Shown: positions 23,241 through 31,172 of the stretch, in pieces
How positions within the stretch are numbered: position 1 is the stretch's first letter
Layout of the letters: each line of letters begins with the position of its first letter
Assembly: GCA_034665745.1 (NCBI GenBank)
Contig: JAXDJJ010000025.1
Span: 1 to 49,028, forward strand
DNA length: 49,028 nt
Reading direction: 5' to 3'
Source of the DNA: JAXDJJ01 sp034665745
GTDB lineage: Bacteria; Actinomycetota; CADDZG01; WHSQ01
Translations under genes and position numbers: made by a program
Notes under the pieces: model-generated
Databases searched by the model: none
Seen by the model: the letters and a program-made list of their open reading frames with translations, nothing else
Told to the model about the DNA's origin: nothing

Positions 23241-24660
23241 GACGCCCGAGGGTCTCGTCGCGACCGAGGATCTCTAGGGATTCGAACAGCGGCGGCGAGA
23301 TCGTCGTGCCGGTGACTGCGGCGCGTATCGGTTGGAATGCCTGCTTGGGTTTGAGCTCACGCACCTCGGCGAGAGCACGGAGAGCGGTCTCGATGTTCTC
23401 GGCGGTCCAGTTCTCGAGTCCTGCCAAAGCGTCCTTCGCTGCGTTCAGGTAATCGTCCTGTCCATCTAGGGCCTTCGCTGCCTTCTCGTCGGGCTCCCAG
23501 CGGCCGAACAGGAAGCGGACCATCGAGGGGGCCTCGTCGAGACGTTTCAGCCGCTCGGAGATCAGCGGTGCAACGGCCGTGAGATGTTCTCGCCCCGCGG
23601 GGTTGTCGGCATCCAGTCCTGCAGCGACGCAGAACGGAACCAGATGTTCGGCAAGCTCCGTCGGACTCAACTCTTTGATGTAGTGCATGTTCAGCCACTC
23701 GAGCTTGGCGATGTCGAAGCGAGCCGGGTTCGTTCCCACCCGCTCGAGCGAGAACCGCTCGATCAACTCATCGACCGAGAAGATGTTCGTCTTGTCGTCG
23801 TAGCTCCAGCCGAGCAAGGCCAGATAGTTCACCATCGCCGCAGGCAGGTAGCCCTGCTTTCGATATGCGCTGACCGAAACGTCCCCCCAGCGCTTCGATA
23901 GGGGCTTCCCTTTCTCGTCGACCAGCAATGGGAGGTGAGCGAACGCGGGCACGTCTGCGATCGCCATCGCCTCGCGGATCAACAGCTGCCGAGGGGTCGC
24001 TGCGATCAGGTCCTCGCCCCGGATGATGTGGGTCACGTTCATCAACGCGTCGTCCACCGCGGCAGCGAGCATGTAGGTAGGCGAACCATCGGATCGCTGG
24101 ATCACGAAATCCGGGATCTGTTTCGTCTCGGTGACGATGTCGCCACGCACCTTGTCGTTGAACGTGATCGTGCGGTCGGGCGGCACCGCGAAACGCACCG
24201 CGAAGGAGCGTCCCTCGGCTTCGAATGCAGCGCGTTCCTCGTCACTAAGGCGACGACACCGGCCGTCGTAACCCGGGGTCCTGTGTTCGGCCATCGCCGC
24301 TTTCCGTCGCTGATCCAGCTCCTCGGGCGTGCAATAGCAGCGGTACGCGTGGCCGCCCGCTACTAACGCCTGTGCGGCGTGGTCGTAGCGCTCCATGCGC
24401 TCGGTCTGGCGATAGGGACCAAACTCACCCCCGACCTCGGGCCCCTCGTCCCATTCCAGTCCCAACCACCGCATGTCCTCGATGACGGCGAGGTAGGCCT
24501 CGTCGGTCGCCCGCTTCGCGTCCGTATCTTCGACGCGAAGGATGAACGTCCCGCCGTGTTTCCGTGCGTACAGCCAGTTGTACAGGGCCGTGCGCGCGTT
24601 ACCAACGTGGATCGAGCCACTTGGAGCGGGCGCGATGCGGGTTCGAACGGGGGCGCTCAT
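23230..24660 (-). CDS. gltX: Glutamyl-tRNA synthetase
   Basis: 476 aa. Class I synthetase charging tRNA-Glu and, with GatCAB present, probably mischarging tRNA-Gln. The first signature is PAPSGSIHVGNARTALYNW (HVGN in place of HIGH) and the second is KGKPLSKRWGDVS. A helical C-terminal anticodon-binding region follows (ENIETALRALAEV). ATG 24660 is chosen over GTG 24669 because a TAGTGT box lies 7 nt before it and no Shine-Dalgarno exists. The TAG of that box is also the stop codon of the upstream sensor gene. The 3' end overlaps the convergent gene by 11 nt. Confidence 0.95.
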   Translation of the reverse strand: MSAPVRTRIAPAPSGSIHVGNARTALYNWLYARKHGGTFILRVEDTDAKRATDEAYLAVIEDMRWLGLEWDEGPEVGGEFGPYRQTERMERYDHAAQALVAGGHAYRCYCTPEELDQRRKAAMAEHRTPGYDGRCRRLSDEERAAFEAEGRSFAVRFAVPPDRTITFNDKVRGDIVTETKQIPDFVIQRSDGSPTYMLAAAVDDALMNVTHIIRGEDLIAATPRQLLIREAMAIADVPAFAHLPLLVDEKGKPLSKRWGDVSVSAYRKQGYLPAAMVNYLALLGWSYDDKTNIFSVDELIERFSLERVGTNPARFDIAKLEWLNMHYIKELSPTELAEHLVPFCVAAGLDADNPAGREHLTAVAPLISERLKRLDEAPSMVRFLFGRWEPDEKAAKALDGQDDYLNAAKDALAGLENWTAENIETALRALAEVRELKPKQAFQPIRAAVTGTTISPPLFESLEILGRDETLGRLSR

Positions 24661-24667
24661 CGCCGCC

Positions 24668-24673
24668 ACACTA
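24668..24673 (-). promoter_or_regulatory. -10 box for leaderless gltX, built on an upstream stop codon
   Basis: TAGTGT on the minus strand, 7 nt before the gltX ATG. Its first three bases are the TAG stop of the upstream gene at 24671-26029. Confidence 0.5.
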
Positions 24674-26029
24674 TTTGCTGGAGTCTTCCTCCTTGTGCCG
24701 CGACTTTGTTATCTCCGAATCCATGAAGCCCGTTGCCGCTCGCCCACGCGTAAGAGCGCCGGGACCGAAGTCCATCTCACCCCCGATGTCGTCGAGGAGC
24801 TCGCTGATGATCGACCGTGCCGCGACGAGCGTGCCTTCGACCGCCTCGCGCGCCTTCGCCTGCTGACCGAGGTCGAACGAATACTTCGCAACCGCAAGGC
24901 CTTGAACGATGTTGTCGTTGATCTCGAGGGCCTGCTGCCTGCGGATGTCCGCCTTCTCCAGCTGAAGGCGGAGGTCACCGGCGGCAACACGTGACAACGC
25001 AAGGTTCGCTAACGCACCAAGCGAGCCGAGGAGGTCGATCTCATCCTGTCCGAAGAACGGGGTGTACGGCCCTGTCTGAACGACAAGAGCCCCGAACGGA
25101 AACTCCAGGTGGACCAACCCCGCGGCGCTCTCGTGTGCAGCATCGGTATCGACCCTGCTGATCGCCCCTGCGCGCGCGATGGCGGCGGGGTCCATCCCGC
25201 TCGAGCCGATCACCTTGCCGCGTGTGTCGAGTACCGCGATGCCCTCGCCACCGACGATACCGACCGCTTGAGGAAGCAAGACGTCCATCACGGCTTCGGC
25301 GTCCTCCGACGCCATGAGGTCGAGCGTCCCTCGACGTAGCTCGTTCTCCAGAGGCCGGCGCCACGCCTGTCGCAACCACCCAGGCGGCGCGAACGCGAGG
25401 AAGAAGAAGACGACGCTGAGCATCGTTATGAGTTGCTGGACCACCTGTTGTGAGTCGTTCTGCTGGGACCCAGCGAACCCCGAGATCACGATTCCAACGC
25501 TCAGCACCACGGACGCCATGCTCAGCATCCGCATCCTCTTGCGCGCGACGGCGGGCTGGCCGGTGCCTGCACGCCAGAAGCGTGCTGCAACCACCGCCGA
25601 CAGCGCCACCCACACCAGGATGAAGGCCACTATCCAGGCCTTGAAGGCATCGGGACGAGGATCGTCCGGTCCCGGGAACTTCGGCAGGAAGAACGTCCAC
25701 ACGGCGAGAGCGACCGTGGCTCCCAGGGCGGCAGGGCGGAGCCATGTCTGTCGCACCCTGAACGAGGAGCTGATCCGGAACAGGAAATAAGGGAAGAACA
25801 CCAGGAGTGCGATCAGGGCCTTCACGAACAGTTGGTAGGGCCCGGAATCGAGCGGTTCCTCGGGCAGGAAGACCCCGATGATGGCGATCAGACCAAGAGA
25901 CCCGAAGGTGGCGAAGGCCCACTTGCTACCGTCATCGTCGCGCGCCCGCCACTGGCGGAAAGTGACGATCGCCAGCAAGACGAAGGCGGCCAGACTCACG
26001 TATCTGAGGATCTCGTAGGCGGTATGCAT
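24671..26029 (-). CDS. Seven-TM, GAF-containing degenerate sensor kinase
   Basis: 452 aa. Seven hydrophobic segments fill about residues 5-220. A GAF-like domain follows (about 240-345: ENELRRGTLDLMASEDAEA ... ALVVQTGPYTPFFGQDE), then a coiled helix (LEKADIRRQQALEINDNIVQ, about 350-375) and a second helix (AREAVEGTLVAARSIISELL). This is the two-helix layout of a HisKA_3 dimerisation domain, but the phospho-acceptor His is replaced (EINDNIVQGL) and no ATP-binding domain follows. It cannot be a normal histidine kinase. It is divergent from a single-domain response regulator 109 nt away, so a signalling partnership is plausible. The ligand is unknown. Confidence 0.75.
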   Translation of the reverse strand: MHTAYEILRYVSLAAFVLLAIVTFRQWRARDDDGSKWAFATFGSLGLIAIIGVFLPEEPLDSGPYQLFVKALIALLVFFPYFLFRISSSFRVRQTWLRPAALGATVALAVWTFFLPKFPGPDDPRPDAFKAWIVAFILVWVALSAVVAARFWRAGTGQPAVARKRMRMLSMASVVLSVGIVISGFAGSQQNDSQQVVQQLITMLSVVFFFLAFAPPGWLRQAWRRPLENELRRGTLDLMASEDAEAVMDVLLPQAVGIVGGEGIAVLDTRGKVIGSSGMDPAAIARAGAISRVDTDAAHESAAGLVHLEFPFGALVVQTGPYTPFFGQDEIDLLGSLGALANLALSRVAAGDLRLQLEKADIRRQQALEINDNIVQGLAVAKYSFDLGQQAKAREAVEGTLVAARSIISELLDDIGGEMDFGPGALTRGRAATGFMDSEITKSRHKEEDSSK

Positions 26030-26037
26030 CGGACGCC

Positions 26038-26043
26038 AGCCTA
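26038..26043 (-). promoter_or_regulatory. -10 box for leaderless sensor gene
   Basis: TAGGCT on the minus strand, followed by 8 nt and the ATG at 26029. No ribosome binding site intervenes. The remainder of the 109-nt divergent region holds no other clear signal. Confidence 0.5.
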
Positions 26044-26138
26044 GGACCGATTGCGCTCGATGACTAGCAGCGGACTATTGCTTCCTTCCTGAATGTCCGA
26101 CATGCTCCGGTTAGGCCCGTCCGCGAGAAAGAATTCAC

Positions 26139-26537
26139 TTGAGCATCCGCGTCCTGGTTGTAGACGACGTACCCGATCTCCGCCGTGTATTCCGATTGAT
26201 GCTCGAGAACGATGGCCGTTTCGAGATCGTCGGCGAGGCCGGGGACGGTGAAGAAGCCATCGCTAAAGCGGGTGAGCTTCGCCCCGACGTGATCATGCTC
26301 GACGTCGCGATGCCACGCATGGACGGCATCCGAGCGATCCCGTTGCTCCATAAGGCCTCCCCCGGCGTCCGCATCCTCGTGCTCTCCGGATTCGAAGGCC
26401 GCAGGGTCGTCCAGCAGGCCATCTCCGCGTGTGCCACCGCGTTCATCACAAAGGGCGAGGTGCCGGCAACGATCGTCTCGACCTTGCACGAGGTCTATCT
26501 CTCGCCCCCGAAGAAGCAGTGCACCGCTCCCGTCTGA
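26139..26537 (+). CDS. Single-domain response regulator (CheY-like receiver)
   Basis: 132 aa. Receiver domain only: the acidic pair in VLVVDDVPDLRR, the phospho-acceptor Asp in PDVIMLDVAMPRMDG (about residue 53), Ser in VLSGFE, and Lys in AFITKGEVP. No output domain, so it must act by protein contact or phosphotransfer. TTG start with GAGAAAG 7 nt upstream. No better start is in frame before the first strand. It is divergent from the degenerate sensor gene and converges on ilvE with an 11-nt gap. A cognate active kinase is not in the window. Confidence 0.88.
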   Translation: MSIRVLVVDDVPDLRRVFRLMLENDGRFEIVGEAGDGEEAIAKAGELRPDVIMLDVAMPRMDGIRAIPLLHKASPGVRILVLSGFEGRRVVQQAISACATAFITKGEVPATIVSTLHEVYLSPPKKQCTAPV

Positions 26538-26548
26538 GGGCCGTCTAG

Positions 26549-27469
26549 CTAGTTAACGAAATCCAACCAGTCGAAGTACTTCTCGTCTTCACCCTTCACG
26601 ATCGAGAAATACTTCTGTTGGATCGTTTGCGTGACCGGCCCCGGTGGGCCGATGACACGACCGTCAACCTCGCGGACGGGTGTCACTTCTGCGGCGGTCC
26701 CGCAACAGAACATCTCTTCGGCCAGATAGAGGTCCGAGCGCGTCATCATCTGTTCGCGGATGGGGATGTCGAGGTCGTTCGCGATCTTCGTGACCGTGTT
26801 GCGCGTGATGCCGGGCAGCGACCCTGCAGCCATAGGCGGGGTGAAGATCTCGCCGTCCTGCACGACGAAGAGGTTCTCGCCCGTTGCCTCCGCTACGAAC
26901 CCCTGTGGGTTCAGCATGATCGCCTCGTCGAAGCCCTTGTGGACCGCCTCCTGTTTCGCGGCAGACGCATTGATGTAGGCCCCTGTGACCTTGGCCATCG
27001 GGGGGATGATGTTCGGATCATGGCGGCGCCATGACGACACGGTCATGCGGATGCCGCTCTTAAGGGCTTCGTCCCCGAGGTAAGCCCCCCATTCCCACAC
27101 TGCGATAGCAACATCGACGGGGTTCGCCTCGGGGTTGACCCCCATCTCGCCGCCGAAGCCACGGTACGCGATGGGACGGACGTAGCACGAGCGCAGTTTG
27201 TTGATCTTGATCAACTCATGAACGGCTTCGGTGAGCTCGTCGCACGAGTACGGGATATCGATCATGAAGATCTTGGCCGACCGTTCCATACGATCCAAGT
27301 GATCACGCAAGCGGAAGACCGCGGGGCCCTTAGGTGTTTCGTAGCAGCGGATCCCCTCGAACACGCCGGAGCCATAGTGCAAGGCGTGGGTGAGGATGTG
27401 AACGGTCGCGTTGGCCCAATCGACCATCTCTCCGTTCATCCAGACCTTGTCGACCGGCTGGATCGGCAT
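26549..27469 (-). CDS. ilvE: Branched-chain amino-acid aminotransferase
   Basis: 306 aa. Fold-type IV PLP enzyme for the last step of Val, Leu and Ile synthesis. Seen: VFEGIRCYETPKG, YVRPIAYRGFGGEMGV, the PLP Lys in PPMAKVTGAYIN (residue about 160, as in E. coli IlvE), VAEATGENLFVV, AAGSLPGITRNTV and CCGTAAEVTPV. ATG with AAGGAGGG upstream. It follows serA by 43 nt on the same strand, with a small hairpin (TCTCCG/CGGAGA) in the gap. It may be co-transcribed with serA. Confidence 0.95.
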   Translation of the reverse strand: MPIQPVDKVWMNGEMVDWANATVHILTHALHYGSGVFEGIRCYETPKGPAVFRLRDHLDRMERSAKIFMIDIPYSCDELTEAVHELIKINKLRSCYVRPIAYRGFGGEMGVNPEANPVDVAIAVWEWGAYLGDEALKSGIRMTVSSWRRHDPNIIPPMAKVTGAYINASAAKQEAVHKGFDEAIMLNPQGFVAEATGENLFVVQDGEIFTPPMAAGSLPGITRNTVTKIANDLDIPIREQMMTRSDLYLAEEMFCCGTAAEVTPVREVDGRVIGPPGPVTQTIQQKYFSIVKGEDEKYFDWLDFVN

Positions 27470-27512
27470 CGACCCTCCTTGAATGTCGTCTCCGCGTTGA
27501 CGGAGAGCCTAT

Positions 27513-29096
27513 CTACTCGGTCAGAACGATCAGTCTGGTGTCGGTCAATCGGGCAGCGTCCTTGATGCGATCGAGGATCTCCTGCGAGATCGGAGAGTCC
27601 ACCGCAAGTCCCATCAGGGCCTCGCCGCCCTCGCTCTGCCGTGCCACCTGCATATTCGCGATGTTGACCCCGGCCTCTCCGAGCAGACTTCCGACGATGC
27701 CCACGATGCCAGGCCTGTCCTCATAACGGAAGAACGCCATGACCGGGGCGAATGCCATGTCGAGGTCATAGCCATAAACGCGCACGAGTCGCTCCGTGTC
27801 TTTCTTGCCGACAAGGACACCGGCGACCGAAACGTAATCGTCCTGAGACTCGGCCCGCACCTCGATGAGATTCACGTAGTCGAGGGATTCAGGGGATTTG
27901 GATTCCTCGGTTGAGATCCCTCTCTCTTTGGCCAACAACGGCGCATTGACGAACGTCACAGGTTCGTGAACGACCGCTGAGAACGCGCCCTTGAGGCCGG
28001 ACAGGGTCAGAGCACGGGTGTCGTGTTCGGCGATCCCACCGTGGTACTCGAAACGAAGCGCCGATATCCCGCTACCTGCAAGCGCGACCGCGACACGCCC
28101 AAGACGTTCGGCAAGCTGCAGGTACGGGCGCACCGGCTCGGGGATGTCGGTCCCAACGTCGACGTTGACAGCGAAGGGGACGAACTCACCGCGGAGGGCA
28201 AGAAGTACCTGCTCGGCGATCGTCACCCCGGCCTTGTCTTGCGCTTCTGCGGTGGACGCGCCGAGGTGCGGCGTGACGACGACGTTGTCGAACTTGAACA
28301 ACGCGTGGTCCGTGACCGGCTCGCCTTCGAAGACGTCGATAGCTGCCCCCGCAACCCGACCGTCCTTCAGTGCGCTGACCAAGGCGTCTTCGTCGATCAA
28401 CCCGCCTCGTGCGGTATTCACGATGCGCACACCCGGTTTCACAAGGCGCAATTCGGCGTCGCCCACGATCCCAACGGTCTCGGGTGTCTTCGGTAGATGG
28501 ATCGTGATGAAATCGGCGCGCTCGCAGACCTCGGCAACCGTGTCGACGAGACCCACGCCCATCTGAGCAGCCCTATTCGGAGCCACGTAGGGGTCGTAGG
28601 CAACGAGTCGCATCCCGAATGCGTTCGCGCGCTGCGCCACCAAGGTCCCGACGCGTCCGAGACCGATGATGCCGAGGGTCTTGCCATGCAACTCGACCCC
28701 TTGCCACTTCTCACGTTCCCAGGCGCCGCCGGTAAGCGCCGAATGCGCTTGAGGGACGTTCCGTGCCTGCGCTAGCAAGAGCGCCATCGTGTGCTCGGCC
28801 GCCGACAGAACGTTCGACTGCGGCGCGTTGACGACCAGCACGCCATGTTTGGTCGCGGCATCGACATCGACATTGTCCAATCCGATACCGGCACGGCCTA
28901 CGACCTTGAGATTGTGTGCTGCATCAAGAACCCGGGCGTCGACCTTCGTCGCGGAACGGACGACCAAAGCGTCGTACTCGCCGATCACGGCGACCAACTC
29001 GTCCGGTGACAGTCCCACCTTTTCGTCCACGTCGAGGTGCTCGCGCAAGCGTTCGGTGCCTGCGGTGGACAATCTTTCTGCAACTAGGACCTTCAT
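27513..29096 (-). CDS. serA: D-3-phosphoglycerate dehydrogenase
   Basis: 527 aa, the long form with an extra domain. First step of serine synthesis. The N-terminal catalytic domain (LVVRSATKVDARVL) flanks the NAD domain (TLGIIGLGRVGTLVAQRA). Catalytic Arg is in VNTARGGLIDEDAL and His in VTPHLGASTAEAQ. Residues about 315-450 are the allosteric substrate-binding domain and the last 75 or so an ACT domain (EDRPGIVGIVGSLLGEAGVN), the usual site of serine feedback. ATG 29096 is preferred to ATG 29105, since TAGCAT lies 7 nt before the former. Confidence 0.96.
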   Translation of the reverse strand: MKVLVAERLSTAGTERLREHLDVDEKVGLSPDELVAVIGEYDALVVRSATKVDARVLDAAHNLKVVGRAGIGLDNVDVDAATKHGVLVVNAPQSNVLSAAEHTMALLLAQARNVPQAHSALTGGAWEREKWQGVELHGKTLGIIGLGRVGTLVAQRANAFGMRLVAYDPYVAPNRAAQMGVGLVDTVAEVCERADFITIHLPKTPETVGIVGDAELRLVKPGVRIVNTARGGLIDEDALVSALKDGRVAGAAIDVFEGEPVTDHALFKFDNVVVTPHLGASTAEAQDKAGVTIAEQVLLALRGEFVPFAVNVDVGTDIPEPVRPYLQLAERLGRVAVALAGSGISALRFEYHGGIAEHDTRALTLSGLKGAFSAVVHEPVTFVNAPLLAKERGISTEESKSPESLDYVNLIEVRAESQDDYVSVAGVLVGKKDTERLVRVYGYDLDMAFAPVMAFFRYEDRPGIVGIVGSLLGEAGVNIANMQVARQSEGGEALMGLAVDSPISQEILDRIKDAARLTDTRLIVLTE

Positions 29097-29103
29097 GCGG
29101 GCC

Positions 29104-29109
29104 ATGCTA
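29104..29109 (-). promoter_or_regulatory. -10 box for leaderless serA
   Basis: TAGCAT on the minus strand, then GGCCCGC (7 nt) and the ATG at 29096. It lies back to back with the box of the divergent gene at 29120-29125, only 10 nt away. Confidence 0.55.
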
Positions 29110-29119
29110 GATGATTCGG

Positions 29120-29125
29120 TATGTT
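29120..29125 (+). promoter_or_regulatory. -10 box for leaderless membrane-protein gene
   Basis: TATGTT on the plus strand, then GTCCGGG (7 nt) and the ATG at 29133. Its expected -35 region falls inside the serA start codon region. Confidence 0.55.
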
Positions 29126-29132
29126 GTCCGGG

Positions 29133-30026
29133 ATGGACGAAGACTCCCCGAAACCCGCGTCACCCTTCGAACGTCCGATGGGGGTCTTCGAATCGCTGGG
29201 TGCCGCGCTGAGGGTGTACGGCTCGAACGCAAACACCCTGCTGATGATCGTTGCGATCGTCGTGATCCCGGTCACGATCCTGACCGTTCTCTTGGTGCGC
29301 TTCTCCTTCGGCGATCTCGCGACCTTGTCGCCAGCCGATCAACAGAACCCCTTCGCCGGTCTTTCTCGTTCGGAGATCACAAAGATCGTGTCGGCGTTCC
29401 TCGTCGGGACGATCCTGAATCTCGTTATCTCGATGATCGCGATCGGACTCTCGTACCGGGCGATCCGCGATGCGCTGTCGGGGATCAAGCCCGACTGGAG
29501 GACCTCGATACGCGCAGCACTAGGCAAGGTCCGGGCGCTGGTGTGGCTGCCCGTGCTCATCGGCTTGCTGTTCCTTGGGGGCCTCGCGGTTGGGATCGTC
29601 GCAGTGGGCTTACTCGACGGGTTCAGCGAGCAACTCGGGGCCCTCGCAAGCCTCGCTCTTATCTGTGCGGCGATCTATGCCTTCGTGGTGTGGTCGGTTG
29701 CGATCCCGGTGCTGATGTCCGAGGACAGGCGGGGGCTAAGTGCACTCTCGAGGTCTCAGGAACTCGTCGCCGGTGAGTGGTGGCCGACCTTTGGAGTCTT
29801 CGCCCTCGGTTTCGTCCTCGTGGTCATCGTGAGCACCATGCTGAGTGCCATCTTCGACGTCGGCGGCCGCACGGGCAACGAAGGCTTGGTGCTGGCGACC
29901 ATCTACGCAGTGATCACGAACCTCCTGTTCACCCCGTTCCAAGCAGCGCTGGGCGCGGTCGTGTATCTCAACCTCGCCTTGAAGAAGAGCGGCGCGGGTG
30001 CCGCTCCGCGGATGCCACTTCTCTAG
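29133..30026 (+). CDS. Polytopic membrane protein of unknown function
   Basis: 297 aa. A short Pro-rich N-terminus (DEDSPKPASPFERPMGVF) leads to an amphipathic stretch (SLGAALRVYGSNANTLL) and about six hydrophobic segments. The layout and LRVYGSNANTL recall the membrane domain found beside glycerophosphodiester phosphodiesterases and DUF975-like proteins, but I cannot assign a family. ATG 29133 is chosen over ATG 29121, since TATGTT sits 7 nt before it and overlaps the earlier ATG. It shares CTAG with the convergent serC as a stop for both. Confidence 0.7.
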   Translation: MDEDSPKPASPFERPMGVFESLGAALRVYGSNANTLLMIVAIVVIPVTILTVLLVRFSFGDLATLSPADQQNPFAGLSRSEITKIVSAFLVGTILNLVISMIAIGLSYRAIRDALSGIKPDWRTSIRAALGKVRALVWLPVLIGLLFLGGLAVGIVAVGLLDGFSEQLGALASLALICAAIYAFVVWSVAIPVLMSEDRRGLSALSRSQELVAGEWWPTFGVFALGFVLVVIVSTMLSAIFDVGGRTGNEGLVLATIYAVITNLLFTPFQAALGAVVYLNLALKKSGAGAAPRMPLL

Positions 30027-31141
30027 GTCGCGAGTTCGCCGATCACGTGATCGATCGCCTTCGTCAATAGCGCTATGTCATCCGGGTCGATAGCCGGGTA
30101 CATCGCGACGCGCAGTTGGTTCTTACCGAGCTTGCGATACGGCTCGGTATCTACGATGCCATTCGCGCGTAGGACGGCAGAGATCTGAGCCGCATCTATC
30201 GACGCAGCGAAGTCGATCGTGCCAACGACCGGGCTGCGTTGCGCAGGATCTTTGACAAAGGGCTCGGCAACATCGCTACGCTCCGCCCAGCCGTAAAGGG
30301 CCGCCGCCGACCTTGCAGAGCGTCCTGCAGAGAAGGTCAGTCCCCCGCCCGCGAGCATCCAGTCGATCTGCTCGGCCATGAGGAACAGCGTCACCAGAGC
30401 AGGTGTGTTGTAGGTCTGGTCCTTGCGTGAGTTGTCGAGAGCGGTGGCGAGGTTCAAGGACGGAGGGATGTAGCGATCCGATCCGGCGATGCTCTGGATG
30501 CGCTCGAGGGCCGACGGCGAACACAACGCGATCCACAAGCCACCATCGGAAGCGAAGCCCTTCTGGGGAGCGAAGTAGTAGACGTCGAAGTCGTGGGGAT
30601 CGACCTCGATACCGCCGGCTGCCGAAGTCGCATCGACGAGCGTGAATGCCTCTGGAGCAACGCGCGTGACCGGCATCGCCACCCCGGTCGAGGTTTCGTT
30701 GTGGGTCAGCGCGTAAGCATCGACATCGGCGACCTGCGGCATCGGGTGGGTCCCCGGCTCCGATTCGATGATGTCGGGGTCGGCCAGGTTCGGTGCCAGT
30801 TTCGCGGCCTGCGCGAACTTGGACGAGAACTCGCCGAAGACAAGGTGCTGGCTCCGCTGCTCTATCAATCCGAAGACCGCAGCGTCCCAGAAGACCGTCG
30901 CCCCGCCGAGACCGAGCATGACCTCGTAACCATCCGGAAGGCCGAACAGTTCGGTGAGACCGGTCCGCACCCGCTTCACGAGGTCCTTGACCGGCGCTTG
31001 CCTGTGGCTCGTCCCGAGAAGCTTCGGAGCTGCGGCCTGGAGGGCCGCCACGGCCTCCGGGCGCACCTTCGACGGCCCGGATCCGAAGCGACCATCACCG
31101 GGATGCAGGTTCTTAGGGATGACGATCGATGTCGGGTCCAT
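30023..31141 (-). CDS. serC: Phosphoserine aminotransferase
   Basis: 372 aa, actinobacterial type. Second step of serine synthesis, PLP-dependent with glutamate as donor. Seen: GDGRFGSGPSKVRPEAVAAL at the N-terminus, LGTSHRQAPVK, LGGATVFWDAA, THNETSTGVA, and the PLP Lys in YYFAPQKGFASDGG. Start may be ATG 31141, giving the usual N-terminus, or ATG 31153, and neither has a convincing ribosome binding site. Unlike most serC genes it is not next to serA, though serA is only about 1 kb away on the same strand. Confidence 0.94.
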   Translation of the reverse strand: MDPTSIVIPKNLHPGDGRFGSGPSKVRPEAVAALQAAAPKLLGTSHRQAPVKDLVKRVRTGLTELFGLPDGYEVMLGLGGATVFWDAAVFGLIEQRSQHLVFGEFSSKFAQAAKLAPNLADPDIIESEPGTHPMPQVADVDAYALTHNETSTGVAMPVTRVAPEAFTLVDATSAAGGIEVDPHDFDVYYFAPQKGFASDGGLWIALCSPSALERIQSIAGSDRYIPPSLNLATALDNSRKDQTYNTPALVTLFLMAEQIDWMLAGGGLTFSAGRSARSAAALYGWAERSDVAEPFVKDPAQRSPVVGTIDFAASIDAAQISAVLRANGIVDTEPYRKLGKNQLRVAMYPAIDPDDIALLTKAIDHVIGELAT

Positions 31142-31158
31142 GTTCCTTTCCATGTCGG

Positions 31159-31164
31159 TAGTCT
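31159..31164 (+). promoter_or_regulatory. -10 box for leaderless aminotransferase gene
   Basis: TAGTCT, then GCGGCATC (8 nt) and the ATG at 31173. It lies in the 31-nt gap to the divergent serC start. Confidence 0.5.
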
Positions 31165-31172
31165 GCGGCATC

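Noticed and set aside
30954..31172. N-terminal extension of the aminotransferase over the serC start
   Set aside because: The extra 73 residues show no similarity to the family, which begins normally at ATG 31173, and they lie antisense to serC coding sequence.
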